A DNA stretch of 64,000 nt from Brenneria izbisi (GTDB lineage: Bacteria > Pseudomonadota > Gammaproteobacteria > Enterobacterales > Enterobacteriaceae): contig NZ_JAMPJU010000005.1 in assembly GCF_025840185.1 (NCBI RefSeq), positions 124,001 to 188,000 on the forward strand, written 5' to 3'. The translations under genes were made by a program, and so were the position numbers. The notes under the pieces were generated by a model. The model saw only the letters and a program-made list of their open reading frames with translations, did no database searches and was not told where the DNA came from. Positions 50,273 to 61,560 of this stretch are shown piece after piece (the stretch's first letter is position 1; each line of letters starts with the position of its first letter).

Positions 50273-51358
50273 TTAGTCCTGTGATTGAACCGTTATTTTA
50301 CCCTGTTCCACGCGGAACATCTTGCCCTTTTCACCAACCATGTCGTCTATCTGCTCAGCGCTGACGGCGCTGACAAAAACCTGTGCATGGGTGGCTTTTA
50401 ACCGTTCGGCCAGCAAACGGCGGCGGGTACTATCCAGTTCGGAAGCAAAATCATCGATCAGATACAGACAGCGCAGTCCGTTCTGACGGGTGAGGAACTC
50501 ACCCTGGGCCAATCTTAATGCGCACATCAGCAGTTTTAGCTGACCGCGGGATAGCATATCCTCAACGGCCACGCCGCTCGCGCGGATACGAAAGTCGGCT
50601 TTATGCGGCCCAAGCGCCGTATAGCCCAACAGCCGGTCACGTTCAAACTGACGCTCCAGCAGTTCGCCGTACTCACTCTCTTTGTCCCAGCCGCGCTGGA
50701 ACGTAAACCCAAGCGAAAACTCCGGCAGGAATTGCGTACAGGTTGCGGAGATATCCTCGACAATCGCTTCACTGTACCGCGCCCGCCATTCGCTGATACG
50801 TTCGGCCAATGGCACCCATTCCTGATCCCAGGCTCTGAGTTGACCATAATGGCTCACCTGACGCAGCGCCGCATTGCGCTGACGCAGCAAGCGTTTCATA
50901 TTGCTCCAGGCGGAGAAAAAACCAGGCTCGTTATGAAAACAACCCCAGTCGAGGAAAGCGCGGCGAAATTTCGGCCCGCCATTTAGCAGAGTAAAACCTT
51001 CGGGTGTAATAAGCTGAATCGGCAACAACTGCGCGAGTTCTGCCACTTTATGGCCGTCGCTGCCGTCAATACGCACTTTACTGTCGCCTTGACGGTTTTT
51101 GCTCAGCCCGACAGCGCGTTCTTTCTCCGCGCTGTCGATACGGCCATGCAGGACAAATTCCGCCTGATCGTGACGGATCACGCGCGCCGCCTGCACGCTG
51201 CGGAACGCCCGTCCATGCCCCAGCGTATAAATCGCTTCCAGCACGCTGGTTTTTCCGCTGCCATTCGCCCCGACCAAAAAGTTAAAGCCGGGCGCCAGCG
51301 CCAGATCAGCCGCTTCAATATTACGAAAATCTTTAATCAGAAGACGAGTAAGCGCCAT
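50273..51358 (-). CDS. recF: DNA repair protein RecF
   Basis: This 361-aa ABC-type ATPase loads RecA at gaps with RecO and RecR. Walker A is [15 protein letters not shown] near residue 30; the ABC signature region is [12 protein letters not shown] near 270; Walker B is [12 protein letters not shown] near 297. It lies about 100 bp after dnaN, in the conserved dnaA-dnaN-recF-gyrB order. Confidence 0.97.
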   Translation of the reverse strand: MALTRLLIKDFRNIEAADLALAPGFNFLVGANGSGKTSVLEAIYTLGHGRAFRSVQAARVIRHDQAEFVLHGRIDSAEKERAVGLSKNRQGDSKVRIDGSDGHKVAELAQLLPIQLITPEGFTLLNGGPKFRRAFLDWGCFHNEPGFFSAWSNMKRLLRQRNAALRQVSHYGQLRAWDQEWVPLAERISEWRARYSEAIVEDISATCTQFLPEFSLGFTFQRGWDKESEYGELLERQFERDRLLGYTALGPHKADFRIRASGVAVEDMLSRGQLKLLMCALRLAQGEFLTRQNGLRCLYLIDDFASELDSTRRRLLAERLKATHAQVFVSAVSAEQIDDMVGEKGKMFRVEQGKITVQSQD

Positions 51359-51457
51359 GCGACTGTTTCATGTATTCAAAGGCGTGATTGCCGCAGACAA
51401 ATTGGGACAAGGCACAGCCCAATCCCAATCTGGCAAGTAAAATAGCCCGCCATACGG

Positions 51458-52558
51458 CTAGAGGCGCATTGGCATAACGACATAAGCCGCCGCCCGACTC
51501 GCGCCATCTTCAATCTGCACGCTGGAAACCGAGTCGGTCAGCAGCAGACGCACGTCCTCGCACTTCAGCGCATTCAGAACGTCCAGCACGTAGCTGACAT
51601 TAAATCCGATCTCCATCTCGGCGCCCTCATACTGTACATCCAGGATCTCTTCCGCTTCTTCCTGTTCAGGGTTATTGGCGGTGATCTTCAACTGGTTATG
51701 AATGAGGTGCAGACGCACGCCGCGGAATTTTTCATTCGACAAGATCGCGGCGCGGGAAAATGCCTGTTTCAGCAAATCACAACTGGCTTCCAACGTTTTA
51801 TCCGGGTTCTTCGGTAAAACGCGGCGATAATCAGGGAAACGGCCATCAACCAACTTGGACGTAAAAATAAAATCACCGACATGCGCACGAATATTGTTAC
51901 TGCCGATTTGCAATTGCAGCGGCGTATCGCCGCCATCCAGCAAACGCACCAATTCCATCACGCCTTTGCGCGGCACGATCACCGAATGCGACGGCAGAGG
52001 CTGACCTACCGGCATCGCGCAAACCGCCAGCCGATGTCCATCCGTTGCTACAGTGCGCAACTCCTCGCCTTCGGTTTCAAACAACATGCCGTTGAGGTAG
52101 TAACGCACATCCTGATGCGCCATCGAAAACTGCGTGGCCTCAATCAGACGCTTCAGCGTGGCTTGCGGCAGGGAAAATTCCACCTCACTCTGCCAGTCAT
52201 CCAGATTGGGAAAATCCTCGGCAGGCAAGGTCGACAGCGAAAAACGACTACGACCGGAGCGCACCAGCATACGATCGCCATCTAGCATGATGGTGATTTC
52301 CGCTCCCTCCGGCAGTCCCCGGCAGATATCGAAAAGTTTACGGGCCGGCACCGTTGTCGCGCCCGGTTCATGGGGCTGCGTGAGCGCCACTTTCGCCACC
52401 ATCTCCATTTCGAGATCAGTACCGGTCAGCGACAACGCCCCCTCGGTCACCTGTATCAACAGGTTGCCCAGAATCGGTAATGTCGGTCGACCGCCCAACG
52501 GACTGCTGACCTGTTGCAGCGGCTTTAACAGATGTTCGCGTTCAACAATGAATTTCAT
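51458..52558 (-). CDS. dnaN: DNA polymerase III beta sliding clamp
   Basis: This 366-aa clamp of three repeated domains (MKFIVEREHLLKPLQQVSSPLGGRP start, VVMPMRL end) matches the E. coli length exactly. The C-terminal MPMRL forms part of the clamp-binding cleft. The start is 4 bp after the dnaA stop, so it is translationally linked. Confidence 0.98.
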   Translation of the reverse strand: MKFIVEREHLLKPLQQVSSPLGGRPTLPILGNLLIQVTEGALSLTGTDLEMEMVAKVALTQPHEPGATTVPARKLFDICRGLPEGAEITIMLDGDRMLVRSGRSRFSLSTLPAEDFPNLDDWQSEVEFSLPQATLKRLIEATQFSMAHQDVRYYLNGMLFETEGEELRTVATDGHRLAVCAMPVGQPLPSHSVIVPRKGVMELVRLLDGGDTPLQLQIGSNNIRAHVGDFIFTSKLVDGRFPDYRRVLPKNPDKTLEASCDLLKQAFSRAAILSNEKFRGVRLHLIHNQLKITANNPEQEEAEEILDVQYEGAEMEIGFNVSYVLDVLNALKCEDVRLLLTDSVSSVQIEDGASRAAAYVVMPMRL

Positions 52559-52562
52559 AATG

Positions 52563-53954
52563 TTATGAAGATAATGTTCTGATTAAATTGGAAAAATCTT
52601 CTTTGATGTCGTGACTTTCCTCACGCAACTGTTCGATTTTACGACAGGCGTGCAACACCGTGGTATGGTCACGTCCACCAAACGCGTCGCCGATTTCCGG
52701 CAGGCTATGGTTGGTCAGTTCTTTGGCCAGCGCCATCGCCATCTGACGTGGGCGCGCCACTGAACGGGAACGACGCTTAGACAACAGATCGGCGACTTTG
52801 ATTTTATAATATTCCGCCACTGTCTTCTGAATATTGTCGATAGTCACCAGTTTTTCCTGCAACGCCAGCAGATCGCGCAGCGCTTCACGTACAAAATCAA
52901 TGGTGATGGAACGCCCGGTAAAGTTGGCATTGGCGATAACCCGGTTCAATGCGCCTTCCAATTCACGCACATTGGAACGCAGACGTTTGGCGATAAAGAA
53001 AGCCACTTCGCCGGGCAAACGAATGTCATTTTCATCCGCTTTCTTCATCAGGATCGCCACGCGGGTTTCCAACTCCGGCGGTTCAATGGCAACAGTCAGC
53101 CCCCAGCCAAAACGGGACTTCAGCCGGTCTTCCACGCCATTGATCTCTTTAGGATAGCGATCGGAAGTCAGAATGATTTGCTGATTGCCTTCCAACAAGG
53201 CATTAAACGTATGGAAAAACTCTTCCTGAGAACGCTCTTTGTTGGCAAAGAACTGAATATCATCAATCAGTAACGCATCGACAGAACGGTAGTAGCGTTT
53301 AAACTCTTCAATAGCATTGTTCTGCAACGCTTTCACCATATCCTGCACAAAACGCTCAGAATGCATGTAAACCACTTTGGCGTTGGCTTTGCGGGCAATA
53401 ATGCCGTTGCCCACCGCATGCAACAAGTGCGTTTTACCCAGCCCCGTGCCACCGTACAAAAACAGCGGGTTGTAGGCGCCGCCTGGATTGTCCGCCACCT
53501 GACGCGCCGCCGCCCGCGCCAACTGGTTTGACTTACCTTCAACAAAGTTATCAAACGTATGCTTGGGGTTCACATTGGAACGATAGGTATGCTCAGCCTG
53601 CGCCGGGGAATTATCCCAGCTTGGGCGCACCGGCGCCGAACGGGTCTGCGGCGCCGACGTAACACTGACATGATGATGATTGACGGGCTGGCTTACCGCC
53701 TGAACCAATGGTTTGCTCCCGACCTCAAAACGCAGCAGCGGGGCATCCATTCCACAGAAATCATTAAGCAATCCATTGATATTATTTAAATATTTATCAC
53801 GAACCCAATCCAATACGAAACGATTGGGGGCGTAGAGCGCCAGAGTGTTATCACTCAGTTCTGCCTGCAATGGGCGTATCCACATACTGAATTCTGTGGC
53901 AGGTAACTCATCCTGCAAACGGGCAAGACACTGCTGCCAAAGCGAAAGTGACAC
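52563..53954 (-). CDS. dnaA: Chromosomal replication initiator DnaA
   Basis: This 463-aa initiator has domain I ([23 protein letters not shown]), a variable linker, the AAA+ domain with Walker [13 protein letters not shown] near residue 167 and Walker [11 protein letters not shown], and the DNA-binding domain with [15 protein letters not shown]. The start is the GTG at 53954, as in E. coli, with GGAG 6 bases upstream; the longer frame is not conserved. The upstream 54.1-54.35 kb region carries a DnaA box and many Dam sites, consistent with autoregulation and SeqA sequestration. Confidence 0.97.
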   Translation of the reverse strand: MSLSLWQQCLARLQDELPATEFSMWIRPLQAELSDNTLALYAPNRFVLDWVRDKYLNNINGLLNDFCGMDAPLLRFEVGSKPLVQAVSQPVNHHHVSVTSAPQTRSAPVRPSWDNSPAQAEHTYRSNVNPKHTFDNFVEGKSNQLARAAARQVADNPGGAYNPLFLYGGTGLGKTHLLHAVGNGIIARKANAKVVYMHSERFVQDMVKALQNNAIEEFKRYYRSVDALLIDDIQFFANKERSQEEFFHTFNALLEGNQQIILTSDRYPKEINGVEDRLKSRFGWGLTVAIEPPELETRVAILMKKADENDIRLPGEVAFFIAKRLRSNVRELEGALNRVIANANFTGRSITIDFVREALRDLLALQEKLVTIDNIQKTVAEYYKIKVADLLSKRRSRSVARPRQMAMALAKELTNHSLPEIGDAFGGRDHTTVLHACRKIEQLREESHDIKEDFSNLIRTLSS

Positions 53955-54100
53955 GGCGGACTCCACTCGAACAAGAACGATCAAAAAGAAAAGAATTAAG
54001 AAACGTTATTTATGTGACTCATGATTTTGGCGCCTATTCCGCATCCCGCAACGCAACGGAAAAACAAGCGCACCGCGTTATCTAAGCGGATGACCGTGAC

Positions 54101-54352
54101 GATCCCGACGAAGGATCACCAACGGGACGGCGGATCATAACCTAATCCAAAGAAGAGATCCTCCCCTTCTGCACAGTTTTGATCCTTTTTATCCACAGGC
54201 TATTCTTATAGCAGCTTTGTGCGACGCATGACAAAGATCGGATCCTTCCCACCCTGGCCTGCGTGTCCGGGCGACGCTCAAGAATAAACCCGATGACTAG
54301 ATCGTTACGATGACCGCGATCATGATCTTGCGGGAGAGATCGTCGCAGGATC
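54101..54352. promoter_or_regulatory. GATC-dense dnaA promoter region with a DnaA box
   Basis: Twelve GATC sites start at 54101, 54114, 54133, 54157, 54181, 54236, 54241, 54300, 54318, 54324, 54338 and 54349, against about one expected. A perfect DnaA box, TTATCCACA, is at 54189-54197. SeqA binding and DnaA autorepression of the dnaA promoter are known in E. coli. Origin activity cannot be excluded. Confidence 0.75.
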
Positions 54353-54474
54353 CTTGCGCTTTAGTATAGAGTCCGTATAATTCCCAGCCCGCGCGTCTAC
54401 GCCTGTTTTCTGTGCTCAGCCAGACAGAAATCCAAAAATAGTTGGCATGGCTGGCATGTGAAGTGTGATGTTAA

Positions 54475-54503
54475 TTGACTCAGGACTGTACAATTATTAC
54501 AAT
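54475..54503 (+). promoter_or_regulatory. rpmH-rnpA sigma-70 promoter
   Basis: TTGACT - 17 bp - TACAAT, about 160 bp upstream of rpmH. Two direct repeats CAGTTATATAT (54515-54525 and 54531-54541) follow in the leader. Confidence 0.7.
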
Positions 54504-54660
54504 CCCGCCTCTTTCAGTTATATATGATCGCAGTTATATATAATTGTTATATGCGATTGAGGCGTCGGTTATTTTCACGCCGAGTAGCCAAGCGCGTTTA
54601 CTGTGAAGTCGTGTTCAATCTCCGCGCAGCAGGGATGAACCGTTAATTATCCAAGTTTAG

Positions 54661-54813
<153 letters not shown>

Positions 54814-54831
54814 TAAAAGCTAACCCGCCGA

Positions 54832-55191
54832 GTGGTTAAGCTCGCTTTTCCCAGGGAGTTACGTTTGTTAACTCCCAGCCATTTCACTTTCGTCTTCCAG
54901 CAGCCGCAACGGGCTGGCACGCCGCAAATCACTATTCTCGGCCGCCTGAACACGCTGGGGCATCCCCGCATCGGTCTTACCGTCGCCAAAAAGCATGTCA
55001 AACGTGCTCATGAACGCAATCGGATTAAACGCCTGACGCGCGAAAGCTTTCGCCTGCATCAACATTCATTGCCGGCAATGGATTTTGTGGTGATTGCGAA
55101 AAAAGGGGTGTCTGAACTGGATAACCGAACACTGACGGAAGCGTTGGAAAAATTATGGCGTCGGCACTGTCGTTTGGCTCACGCCTGCTGA
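54832..55191 (+). CDS. rnpA: Ribonuclease P protein component
   Basis: This 119-aa protein cofactor of RNase P for 5' tRNA maturation has the RNR motif [16 protein letters not shown] near residues 63-78. It starts with GTG (54832), 18 bp after rpmH. Its 3' end overlaps yidD by 37 bp. Confidence 0.96.
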   Translation: MVKLAFPRELRLLTPSHFTFVFQQPQRAGTPQITILGRLNTLGHPRIGLTVAKKHVKRAHERNRIKRLTRESFRLHQHSLPAMDFVVIAKKGVSELDNRTLTEALEKLWRRHCRLAHAC

Positions 55192-55412
55192 TCGGGTTGA
55201 TACGTGGTTATCAACTCGTTATCAGTCCGTTACTTGGACCACATTGCCGGTTCCGGCCAACGTGTTCACAATACGGAATTGAGGCAATACGCAGGTTCGG
55301 CATGATAAAAGGCAGTTGGTTGACGCTCAAACGCGTATTAAAATGCCACCCTTTGAACCCTGGTGGTGATGATCCCGTACCGCCAAAAACCGACAATAAC
55401 AGAGAACATTAA
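55155..55412 (+). CDS. yidD: Membrane protein insertion efficiency factor YidD
   Basis: This 85-aa protein has the family core [31 protein letters not shown] and [18 protein letters not shown], with the conserved cysteines. It assists YidC/Sec insertion at the inner membrane. The start at 55155 lies inside rnpA, as in E. coli. Confidence 0.95.
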   Translation: MASALSFGSRLLIGLIRGYQLVISPLLGPHCRFRPTCSQYGIEAIRRFGMIKGSWLTLKRVLKCHPLNPGGDDPVPPKTDNNREH

Positions 55413-55414
55413 CG

Positions 55415-57049
55415 ATGGATTCGCAACGCAATCTTCTTCTCATCGCTCTGCTATTCGTGACCTTTATGCTCTGGCAAGCCTGGGAAACGGACAAAAATCC
55501 GCCAGCGACCACGCAGGCCATACAGCAGGCGACGAATGCAGCATCCGGTGATGCTACCAACCAGGGCGTACCGGCCAGCGGTCAAGGCCAACTTATCACG
55601 GTGAAAACCGATGTACTGTCTTTGACCATCAATACCCGCGGCGGCGATATTGAGCAAGCGCACCTGCTGGCTTACCCGGATACGCTGGGTTCAGACAAAC
55701 CCTTCCTGCTGCTGGAAACCACGCCTGAGTTTGTCTATCAGGCGCAAAGCGGTCTGACCGGCAAGAACGGCCCGGATAATCCGGCCAATGGTCCGCGTCC
55801 GTTGTTTACGGTCGCTCAAGATCATTTTGAACTGGCTGACGGTCAAAACGAACTGCGCATTCCGATGACCTACACCACGGCGGATGGCGTCACTTATACT
55901 AAAACGTTCGTTCTGAAACGTAGCGACTACGCGTTGAATGTTGACTACAGCGTCAACAACACCAGTGCGCAGGCGTTGGAACTGACCTTGTTCGGCCAGT
56001 TGAAGCAATCCATCGATTTACCCAAACATCGCGATACTGGCAGCAGCAACTTCGCTCTGCATACTTACCGTGGCGCCGCGTTCTCTTCCAGCGAAGATAA
56101 ATACCAGAAATACAGCTTCAGCGATATGGAAGAAGCCCTGAATATCACCACCAACGGTGGCTGGGTCGCGATGCTGCAACAATACTTCGCTACCGCCTGG
56201 ATCCCGACAACCGCGGGCAGCAATACGTTCTATTCGTCTCAACTGGGCAACGGACAAGCGGCTATCGGCTTTAAAGCCACGCCTGTCGTCGTCCCGGCCG
56301 GCAGCCAGCAGAATCTGAACGCCACGCTGTGGGTCGGCCCGGAGATCCAGGACAAAATGGCGGCCGTAGCGCCGCATCTGGATCTGACGGTTGATTACGG
56401 CTGGTTGTGGTTCATTTCTCAGCCGCTGTTCAAGCTGTTGAAATTCCTGCACGGTTTTATCGGCAACTGGGGCTTCTCCATCATTGCCATTACCTTTATC
56501 GTGCGCGGTATCATGTACCCGCTGACCAAAGCGCAATATACCTCTATGGCGAAAATGCGCATGCTGCAACCGAAATTGCAGGCCATGCGTGAGCGTATCG
56601 GCGATGATAAACAGCGCATGAGTCAGGAAATGATGGCGCTGTACAAGTCAGAGAAAGTTAACCCGCTGGGCGGCTGCTTCCCGCTGTTGATTCAGATGCC
56701 GATCTTCCTGGCGCTGTATTACATGTTGATGGGCTCCGTTGAACTGCGTCATGCGCCGTTCGCTCTGTGGATCCATGACCTGTCCGCACAAGACCCATAC
56801 TATATTCTGCCGCTGCTGATGGGGGTGACGATGTTCTTCATTCAGAAGATGTCGCCGACCACCGTTACCGATCCGATGCAGCAGAAAATAATGACCTACA
56901 TGCCGGTTATTTTCACTGTGTTCTTCCTGTGGTTCCCATCAGGTCTGGTGCTGTACTATATCGTCAGCAACCTGGTGACCATCTTCCAGCAGCAATTGAT
57001 TTATCGCGGCCTGGAAAAACGTGGGTTGCACAGCCGCGAGAAGAAATAA
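55415..57049 (+). CDS. yidC: Membrane protein insertase YidC
   Basis: This 544-aa insertase has an N-terminal helix ([17 protein letters not shown]), a large periplasmic beta domain to about residue 340, and the five-helix insertase core with the hydrophilic-groove arginine in [18 protein letters not shown] and [21 protein letters not shown]. The C-terminus is basic ([12 protein letters not shown]). It starts 2 bp after yidD. A terminator follows. Confidence 0.97.
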   Translation: MDSQRNLLLIALLFVTFMLWQAWETDKNPPATTQAIQQATNAASGDATNQGVPASGQGQLITVKTDVLSLTINTRGGDIEQAHLLAYPDTLGSDKPFLLLETTPEFVYQAQSGLTGKNGPDNPANGPRPLFTVAQDHFELADGQNELRIPMTYTTADGVTYTKTFVLKRSDYALNVDYSVNNTSAQALELTLFGQLKQSIDLPKHRDTGSSNFALHTYRGAAFSSSEDKYQKYSFSDMEEALNITTNGGWVAMLQQYFATAWIPTTAGSNTFYSSQLGNGQAAIGFKATPVVVPAGSQQNLNATLWVGPEIQDKMAAVAPHLDLTVDYGWLWFISQPLFKLLKFLHGFIGNWGFSIIAITFIVRGIMYPLTKAQYTSMAKMRMLQPKLQAMRERIGDDKQRMSQEMMALYKSEKVNPLGGCFPLLIQMPIFLALYYMLMGSVELRHAPFALWIHDLSAQDPYYILPLLMGVTMFFIQKMSPTTVTDPMQQKIMTYMPVIFTVFFLWFPSGLVLYYIVSNLVTIFQQQLIYRGLEKRGLHSREKK

Positions 57050-57080
57050 TCCGGTTGATGGCCAACCTGATATACAGCGT

Positions 57081-57108
57081 AAGGCGGTCAATGACCGCCT
57101 TATTTTTT
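57081..57108 (+). terminator. Terminator after yidC
   Basis: AAGGCGGT/ACCGCCTT hairpin, then ATTTTTT. Confidence 0.85.
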
Positions 57109-57167
57109 ATCCAGAATGAGACGTAACCAGCCTGGCAGCAGACAGGCGCTAACGCAGAGAGTGCACC

Positions 57168-58532
57168 ATGAGTCATACCGATACCATCGTTGCCCAAGCC
57201 ACGCCACCGGGACGCGGCGGGGTAGGTATTTTGCGCGTTTCGGGGCCGGCGGCCTCGGATGTGGCGCTTGCCGTTCTGGATAAGTTGCCCAACCCCCGCT
57301 ATGCGGATTATCTGCCGTTTCGGGATACGGATGGCACGACGCTCGATCAAGGGATCGCGCTCTGGTTCCCCGGCCCAAATTCCTTTACCGGTGAAGATGT
57401 GCTGGAACTTCAGGGACACGGCGGCCCGGTCATTCTTGATTTACTGCTGCAACGTATCCTGACGTTGCCTGACGTGCGTATCGCCCGCCCCGGCGAGTTC
57501 TCCGAACGCGCATTTCTTAATGACAAGCTCGATCTGGCGCAGGCGGAAGCCATTGCCGATTTGATTGATGCCAGTTCTGAGCAGGCCGCCCGTTCCGCAC
57601 TCAATTCACTACAAGGCGCCTTTTCCAACCGGATTAATCATCTGGTCGAGGCCCTGACGCACCTGAGAATCTACGTTGAGGCCGCCATAGACTTCCCCGA
57701 TGAGGAGATCGATTTTCTCTCCGATGGCAAGATAGAAACTCAATTAAACAACGTCATGGCTGATCTGAATGCGGTCAGAACCGAAGCGCACCAAGGCAGC
57801 CTGCTGCGTGAAGGCATGAAAGTGGTGATCGCCGGACGTCCTAATGCTGGTAAATCCAGTCTGCTCAATGCGTTAGCTGGCCGTGAAGCGGCGATTGTAA
57901 CCGATATCGCCGGTACAACCCGCGACGTGCTGCGTGAACATATTCATATTGACGGCATGCCGCTGCACATCATTGATACCGCCGGTCTGCGCGACGCCAA
58001 TGATGAAGTCGAGCGCATCGGTATTGAACGCGCCTGGCAGGAAATCGAGCAGGCCGACCGTGTGCTTTTCATGGTGGACGGCACCACCACGCAAGCCGTG
58101 GAGCCATCCGCAATCTGGCCGGAGTTTATGGCGCGTCTGCCAAAAACCCTGCCCATTACCGTGGTGCGCAATAAGGCAGACATCACGGGCGAAACGCTGG
58201 GTATTAAAGAAGTGAATACTTACTCACTTATTCGCCTGTCAGCCCGTACCGGTGAAGGCATTGATACGCTGCGCGATCATCTTAAACAAAGCATGGGGTT
58301 CACCAGCAACACCGAAGGCGGTTTTCTGGCACGTCGCCGCCACTTGCAGGCGCTGGAACAGGCCGCTCAGCATCTGGTTCAGGGTAAAGAGCAACTGGTC
58401 AGCGCCTACGCGGGAGAACTACTGGCTGAAGAACTGCGCCTGGCGCAACATTGCTTAAGTGAAATTACCGGCGAATTCACCTCAGATGACCTGCTGGGAA
58501 GGATTTTTTCCAGTTTCTGCATCGGCAAGTAA
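57168..58532 (+). CDS. mnmE: tRNA modification GTPase MnmE
   Basis: This 454-aa GTPase works with MnmG to make cmnm5U34 in tRNAs. N-terminal tetrahydrofolate-binding domain ([23 protein letters not shown]), G1 [14 protein letters not shown] near 222, G2 GTTRD, G3 [14 protein letters not shown]4 NKAD, C-terminal CIGK with the modifying cysteine. The start has AGAGAG upstream. A weak hairpin CGCCCA/TGGGCG (58548-58566) lies just after the stop. Confidence 0.97.
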   Translation: MSHTDTIVAQATPPGRGGVGILRVSGPAASDVALAVLDKLPNPRYADYLPFRDTDGTTLDQGIALWFPGPNSFTGEDVLELQGHGGPVILDLLLQRILTLPDVRIARPGEFSERAFLNDKLDLAQAEAIADLIDASSEQAARSALNSLQGAFSNRINHLVEALTHLRIYVEAAIDFPDEEIDFLSDGKIETQLNNVMADLNAVRTEAHQGSLLREGMKVVIAGRPNAGKSSLLNALAGREAAIVTDIAGTTRDVLREHIHIDGMPLHIIDTAGLRDANDEVERIGIERAWQEIEQADRVLFMVDGTTTQAVEPSAIWPEFMARLPKTLPITVVRNKADITGETLGIKEVNTYSLIRLSARTGEGIDTLRDHLKQSMGFTSNTEGGFLARRRHLQALEQAAQHLVQGKEQLVSAYAGELLAEELRLAQHCLSEITGEFTSDDLLGRIFSSFCIGK

Positions 58533-58560
58533 CGCTGAGTCTGTAAGCGCCCACTGATAC

Positions 58561-59004
58561 TGGGCGGTTCGCAACACCAGCGAATTGTTCACCGAATGAG
58601 GATCATGTTACCAATGACCGAAGCCGAACCTGCCCTACCGCGGCTTGGGCACCGGTATTCCCCGCGCATTGCAGGATTGGCCAGCCATCGATCTTATCGA
58701 CGATGTAGCGGCTAACCCGTTCCGCGTGGTTATCCGGCGGTCACTGGCAGAAGCAGTCACCGGGGAAGTGTTGCGGTTGCTGATGGTAATGCAAGGGGAA
58801 ATGAAGCGGTCTGACATTCAGGCCGCTCTGGGATTGAAGCATGAAGATCACTTCCGCAATACCTATCTTCTCCCGGCGCTAACGGGCGGATTCATCGAAA
58901 TGACGATTCCAGACAAACCCAGAAGCAGTCGGCAAAGGTATCGACTTACGCCGACGGGTAAAAGTTGGTTGGCACAGCAAAATCCTGGAGGAGATCGTAC
59001 ATGA
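58561..59004 (+). pseudogene. Remnant of an AlbA_2/HATPase_c_4-type ATP-binding protein (C-terminus)
   Basis: In the frame of 58621 the sequence reads LPYRGLGTGIPRALQDWP, the conserved C-terminal hallmark of AlbA_2-domain ATP-binding proteins, then a winged-helix-like end (LKHEDHFRNTYLLPALTGGFIEMTIPDKP...). Upstream, two stop codons (58597-58599 and 58615-58617) interrupt the frame, and the whole N-terminal half is missing. It is therefore a decayed fragment. A downstream frame from 58645 could make a 119-aa peptide but has no good ribosome site. It lies next to another remnant (hipA). Confidence 0.7.
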
Positions 59005-59208
59005 GAGGGTCATTTAATCGTAATCAATAGTGACAGAAATATCATATTACTATTTAAATTCAACGTGTTATTCATAATATGTTTTTTGTGTCCATAAATG
59101 TGCCCATCACACAAAAACGCACCAACAAACATAATGATAAATCAAACAGATAAAACAAAATTCCAGCTTCTGCATCGACCCAGCGAGGCGCCTATACGAA
59201 ACCTAACC

Positions 59209-59526
59209 TCAGCCCGTTGTCAGACACAACGCCCTTTTCTGCAAGCCTTCTAAAATCGCCAGTCCCATTGCGAGCTTCGCATCTCTGCGATCGATCCCTC
59301 GACCGCTCAATGCCGGGTACATGGAGATAATGTCATAGTAAGGTGTAAGCCGGTAACGGCCTTGCGATTCGATAAACAGGGAGAAGTTTTTTGCATGACC
59401 GTCAGTTGCCGCCAATATGTTTTCAAGTTCTTGCTCAGATAAAGATCTGTATTCAATCCGTTTGATATCGCTGACAGGTATGCCCTGCGGCACCAATTGC
59501 AACGCCCCTACACTGCCACGCCCCAC
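59209..59526 (-). pseudogene. Internally deleted hipA remnant
   Basis: The 105-codon frame joins two separate parts of a HipA-type kinase. First is GRGSVGALQLVPQG with RIEYRSLSEQELENIL from the N-terminal lobe; directly after comes ATDGHAKNFSLFI with YRLTPYYDIISMYPALSG from the catalytic/C-terminal lobe. The kinase core between them, about 150 residues, and the true N-terminus are absent, and no hipB is present. The join is in frame, so an intact short protein could be made, but it would not be an active kinase. Flanks 59005-59208 and 59527-59673 show no gene. Confidence 0.75.
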
Positions 59527-59673
59527 TTTGTTTCACCTTACCGGTTACAGACGGTAGAGTAAATATTACACGCTTTAGCCGGTAAGCCAGATTTTACCTG
59601 GCCATAACCGTTAAAATATTCCACCAACACAAATATATCCCCGCTCACATCAACCATGAGCAGGGAGGTGAAC

Positions 59674-60525
59674 TTACTTCAGTGCTGCTTTCACCACCGT
59701 TGCCAGTGGGATCGTCGCTCGCCCGATCAGGTTGCTCAGTTGATGGCTCCCGTCAAACAGACCGCCTTTGGACGCTCCCGTATCCGAGTCCGCAATGATC
59801 CCGGCAAAAGCCTCTGGCAAGCCAGCGCCGACCAACGCCGCCTTGTATTCCTCTTCCGACAGGTTTTGATAACCAATACTTTTACCAGACTGTTTGCTGA
59901 TCTCAGCCGCCAGATCGGTCAGCGTGTAAGCTTCATCGCCAGCCAGTTCATAAATCTTGCCGGCCTGGTTTTCCCGCGTCAAAACGACAGCCGCAGCCGC
60001 CGCAAAATCCGCGCGCGTGGCGGAAGCGATCTTTCCTTCTCCGGCACAACCGATAAAGACACCGTGTTGTAATGCAGCCGGTATGCTTCCCGTATAGTTT
60101 TCCGTGTACCATCCGTTGCGCAATACCACATGGGACAGGCCCGATTGTTTTAACAATGCTTCGGTTTCACGATGTTCAGCCGCCAGCGCAAGTGGCGAGG
60201 TATCCGCATGCAGCAGGCTGGTATAAGCCAGCAGCGCTACTTTCGCTTTTACAGCGGCTTCAATCACATTGCGGTGCTGAGCAGCGCGCTGACCCACTTC
60301 GCTGGAAGAAATCAACAATACCTTATCAACGCCTTGCAACGCAGAAAAGAGCGCCTCTGGCTGGTTATAGTCCGCTGCTTTCACCTGAACGCCTTGAGCG
60401 GCCAAATCCGCTGCTTTATTCACGTCCCGCACCAGCGCCAGAATTTCCGTCGCCGGAACCTTATCCAACAGTTGTTCAATGACTAAACGGCCCAATTGAC
60501 CGGTTGCACCTGTAATCGCAATCAT
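59674..60525 (-). CDS. qorB: NAD(P)H:quinone oxidoreductase QorB (YtfG)
   Basis: This 283-aa NmrA-like extended SDR has the dinucleotide motif ITGATGQLGRLVIEQL at the N-terminus and the segment VVLRNGWYTENYTGSIP. It reduces quinones with NADPH and protects against quinone stress. The start at 60525 (MIAITGATG) has AGGA upstream; a longer frame is not conserved. It is divergent from the HxlR regulator, the same arrangement as ytfG-ytfH. Confidence 0.92.
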   Translation of the reverse strand: MIAITGATGQLGRLVIEQLLDKVPATEILALVRDVNKAADLAAQGVQVKAADYNQPEALFSALQGVDKVLLISSSEVGQRAAQHRNVIEAAVKAKVALLAYTSLLHADTSPLALAAEHRETEALLKQSGLSHVVLRNGWYTENYTGSIPAALQHGVFIGCAGEGKIASATRADFAAAAAVVLTRENQAGKIYELAGDEAYTLTDLAAEISKQSGKSIGYQNLSEEEYKAALVGAGLPEAFAGIIADSDTGASKGGLFDGSHQLSNLIGRATIPLATVVKAALK

Positions 60526-60612
60526 CGTTAAGTTCCTTTCTTTGACTAACACAGGCTGGCATAATACCCATAAAGCTAACTTTGAGTAAGTACGCACATA
60601 AAGGTAAGTATA

Positions 60613-61011
60613 GTGCCTAAAAAAATAAACGATGCGGCCTATTTTGCCGCGATGATGCCAAAAGGCGATCTTTTCGCTGAAAAATGTCCATCCCGTCAGG
60701 TGCTTAACCACGTTACCAGCCGCTGGGGAGTATTGATACTGGTTGCGCTGATGGAGGGCACTCACCGTTTCAGTCAGTTACGGCGCAGAATAGGCGGCGT
60801 GAGCGAACGCATGCTGGCTCAGACGCTACAGTATCTGGAAAGCGATGGATTTATCCTGCGCACCGCCTATCCCGTTGTCCCGCCGCATGTGGAATACAGC
60901 CTGACGCCATTGGGCAGAGAAGTGAGTGAAAAAGTAAAAGTCCTGGCCGACTGGGTAGAGGAGAATATCGGGACTATCGTCGCTACTCAGCGGAATAACG
61001 AGTCGCGATAG
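60613..61011 (+). CDS. ytfH: HxlR-family redox regulator YtfH
   Basis: This 132-aa winged-helix repressor has Cys25 near the N-terminus (EKCPSRQVLNHVTSRWGVLILVAL), which in relatives senses quinones or oxidants. HxlR core FSQLRRRIGGVSERMLAQTLQYLESDGFI. GTG start at 60613. Divergence from qorB suggests that it represses qorB and itself from the 87-bp spacer. Confidence 0.9.
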   Translation: MPKKINDAAYFAAMMPKGDLFAEKCPSRQVLNHVTSRWGVLILVALMEGTHRFSQLRRRIGGVSERMLAQTLQYLESDGFILRTAYPVVPPHVEYSLTPLGREVSEKVKVLADWVEENIGTIVATQRNNESR

Positions 61012-61134
61012 GCGTTTCTTCCGAGCCTCAGGGAAAAAAGATGTCGATGTAGACAACATGATCCCAGGAAGATGGGTAGATATGCGCCATATGGTCTACG
61101 CTTAAACTTGTTCTCATAAATCACAGGAGAAAGT

Positions 61135-61560
61135 ATGTCTATCGAAAAAGTTCTCTATGTTGCTCATGCTAAAGCAACAGGCGGGCGTGATGGTCGCGCT
61201 GTCTCATCAGACAACCATCTTGATGTGAAGCTTGATGTGCCAAAAGAACTGGGTGGCGGTGGTGGTGAAGGCACCAACCCTGAACAACTGTTTGCCGCAG
61301 GTTACTCTGCCTGTTTTCTGGGAGCGCTGAAAAACGTCGCCTCCAGTGAAAAAGTCTCGCTGCCGTCCGATACGTCAATCGAAGGTAGTGTCGGTATTGG
61401 CAAGATCCCAACCGGCTTCGGCATTGAAGTGGAATTGAAAATCTCCATACCTGGCTTTGACAAAGCCAAAGCGGAAGAACTGGTGCAAAAAGCACACACC
61501 GTATGCCCTTACTCAAATGCCACGCGCGGCAATATTGATGTCACGCTGAAAATTGTCTGA
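61135..61560 (+). CDS. ohr: Organic hydroperoxide resistance protein Ohr
   Basis: This 141-aa OsmC/Ohr-family thiol peroxidase has catalytic Cys60 ([10 protein letters not shown]) and Cys124 ([13 protein letters not shown]). It detoxifies organic hydroperoxides using lipoylated partners. AGGAGAAAGT precedes the ATG. No OhrR gene is adjacent. Confidence 0.95.
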   Translation: MSIEKVLYVAHAKATGGRDGRAVSSDNHLDVKLDVPKELGGGGGEGTNPEQLFAAGYSACFLGALKNVASSEKVSLPSDTSIEGSVGIGKIPTGFGIEVELKISIPGFDKAKAEELVQKAHTVCPYSNATRGNIDVTLKIV

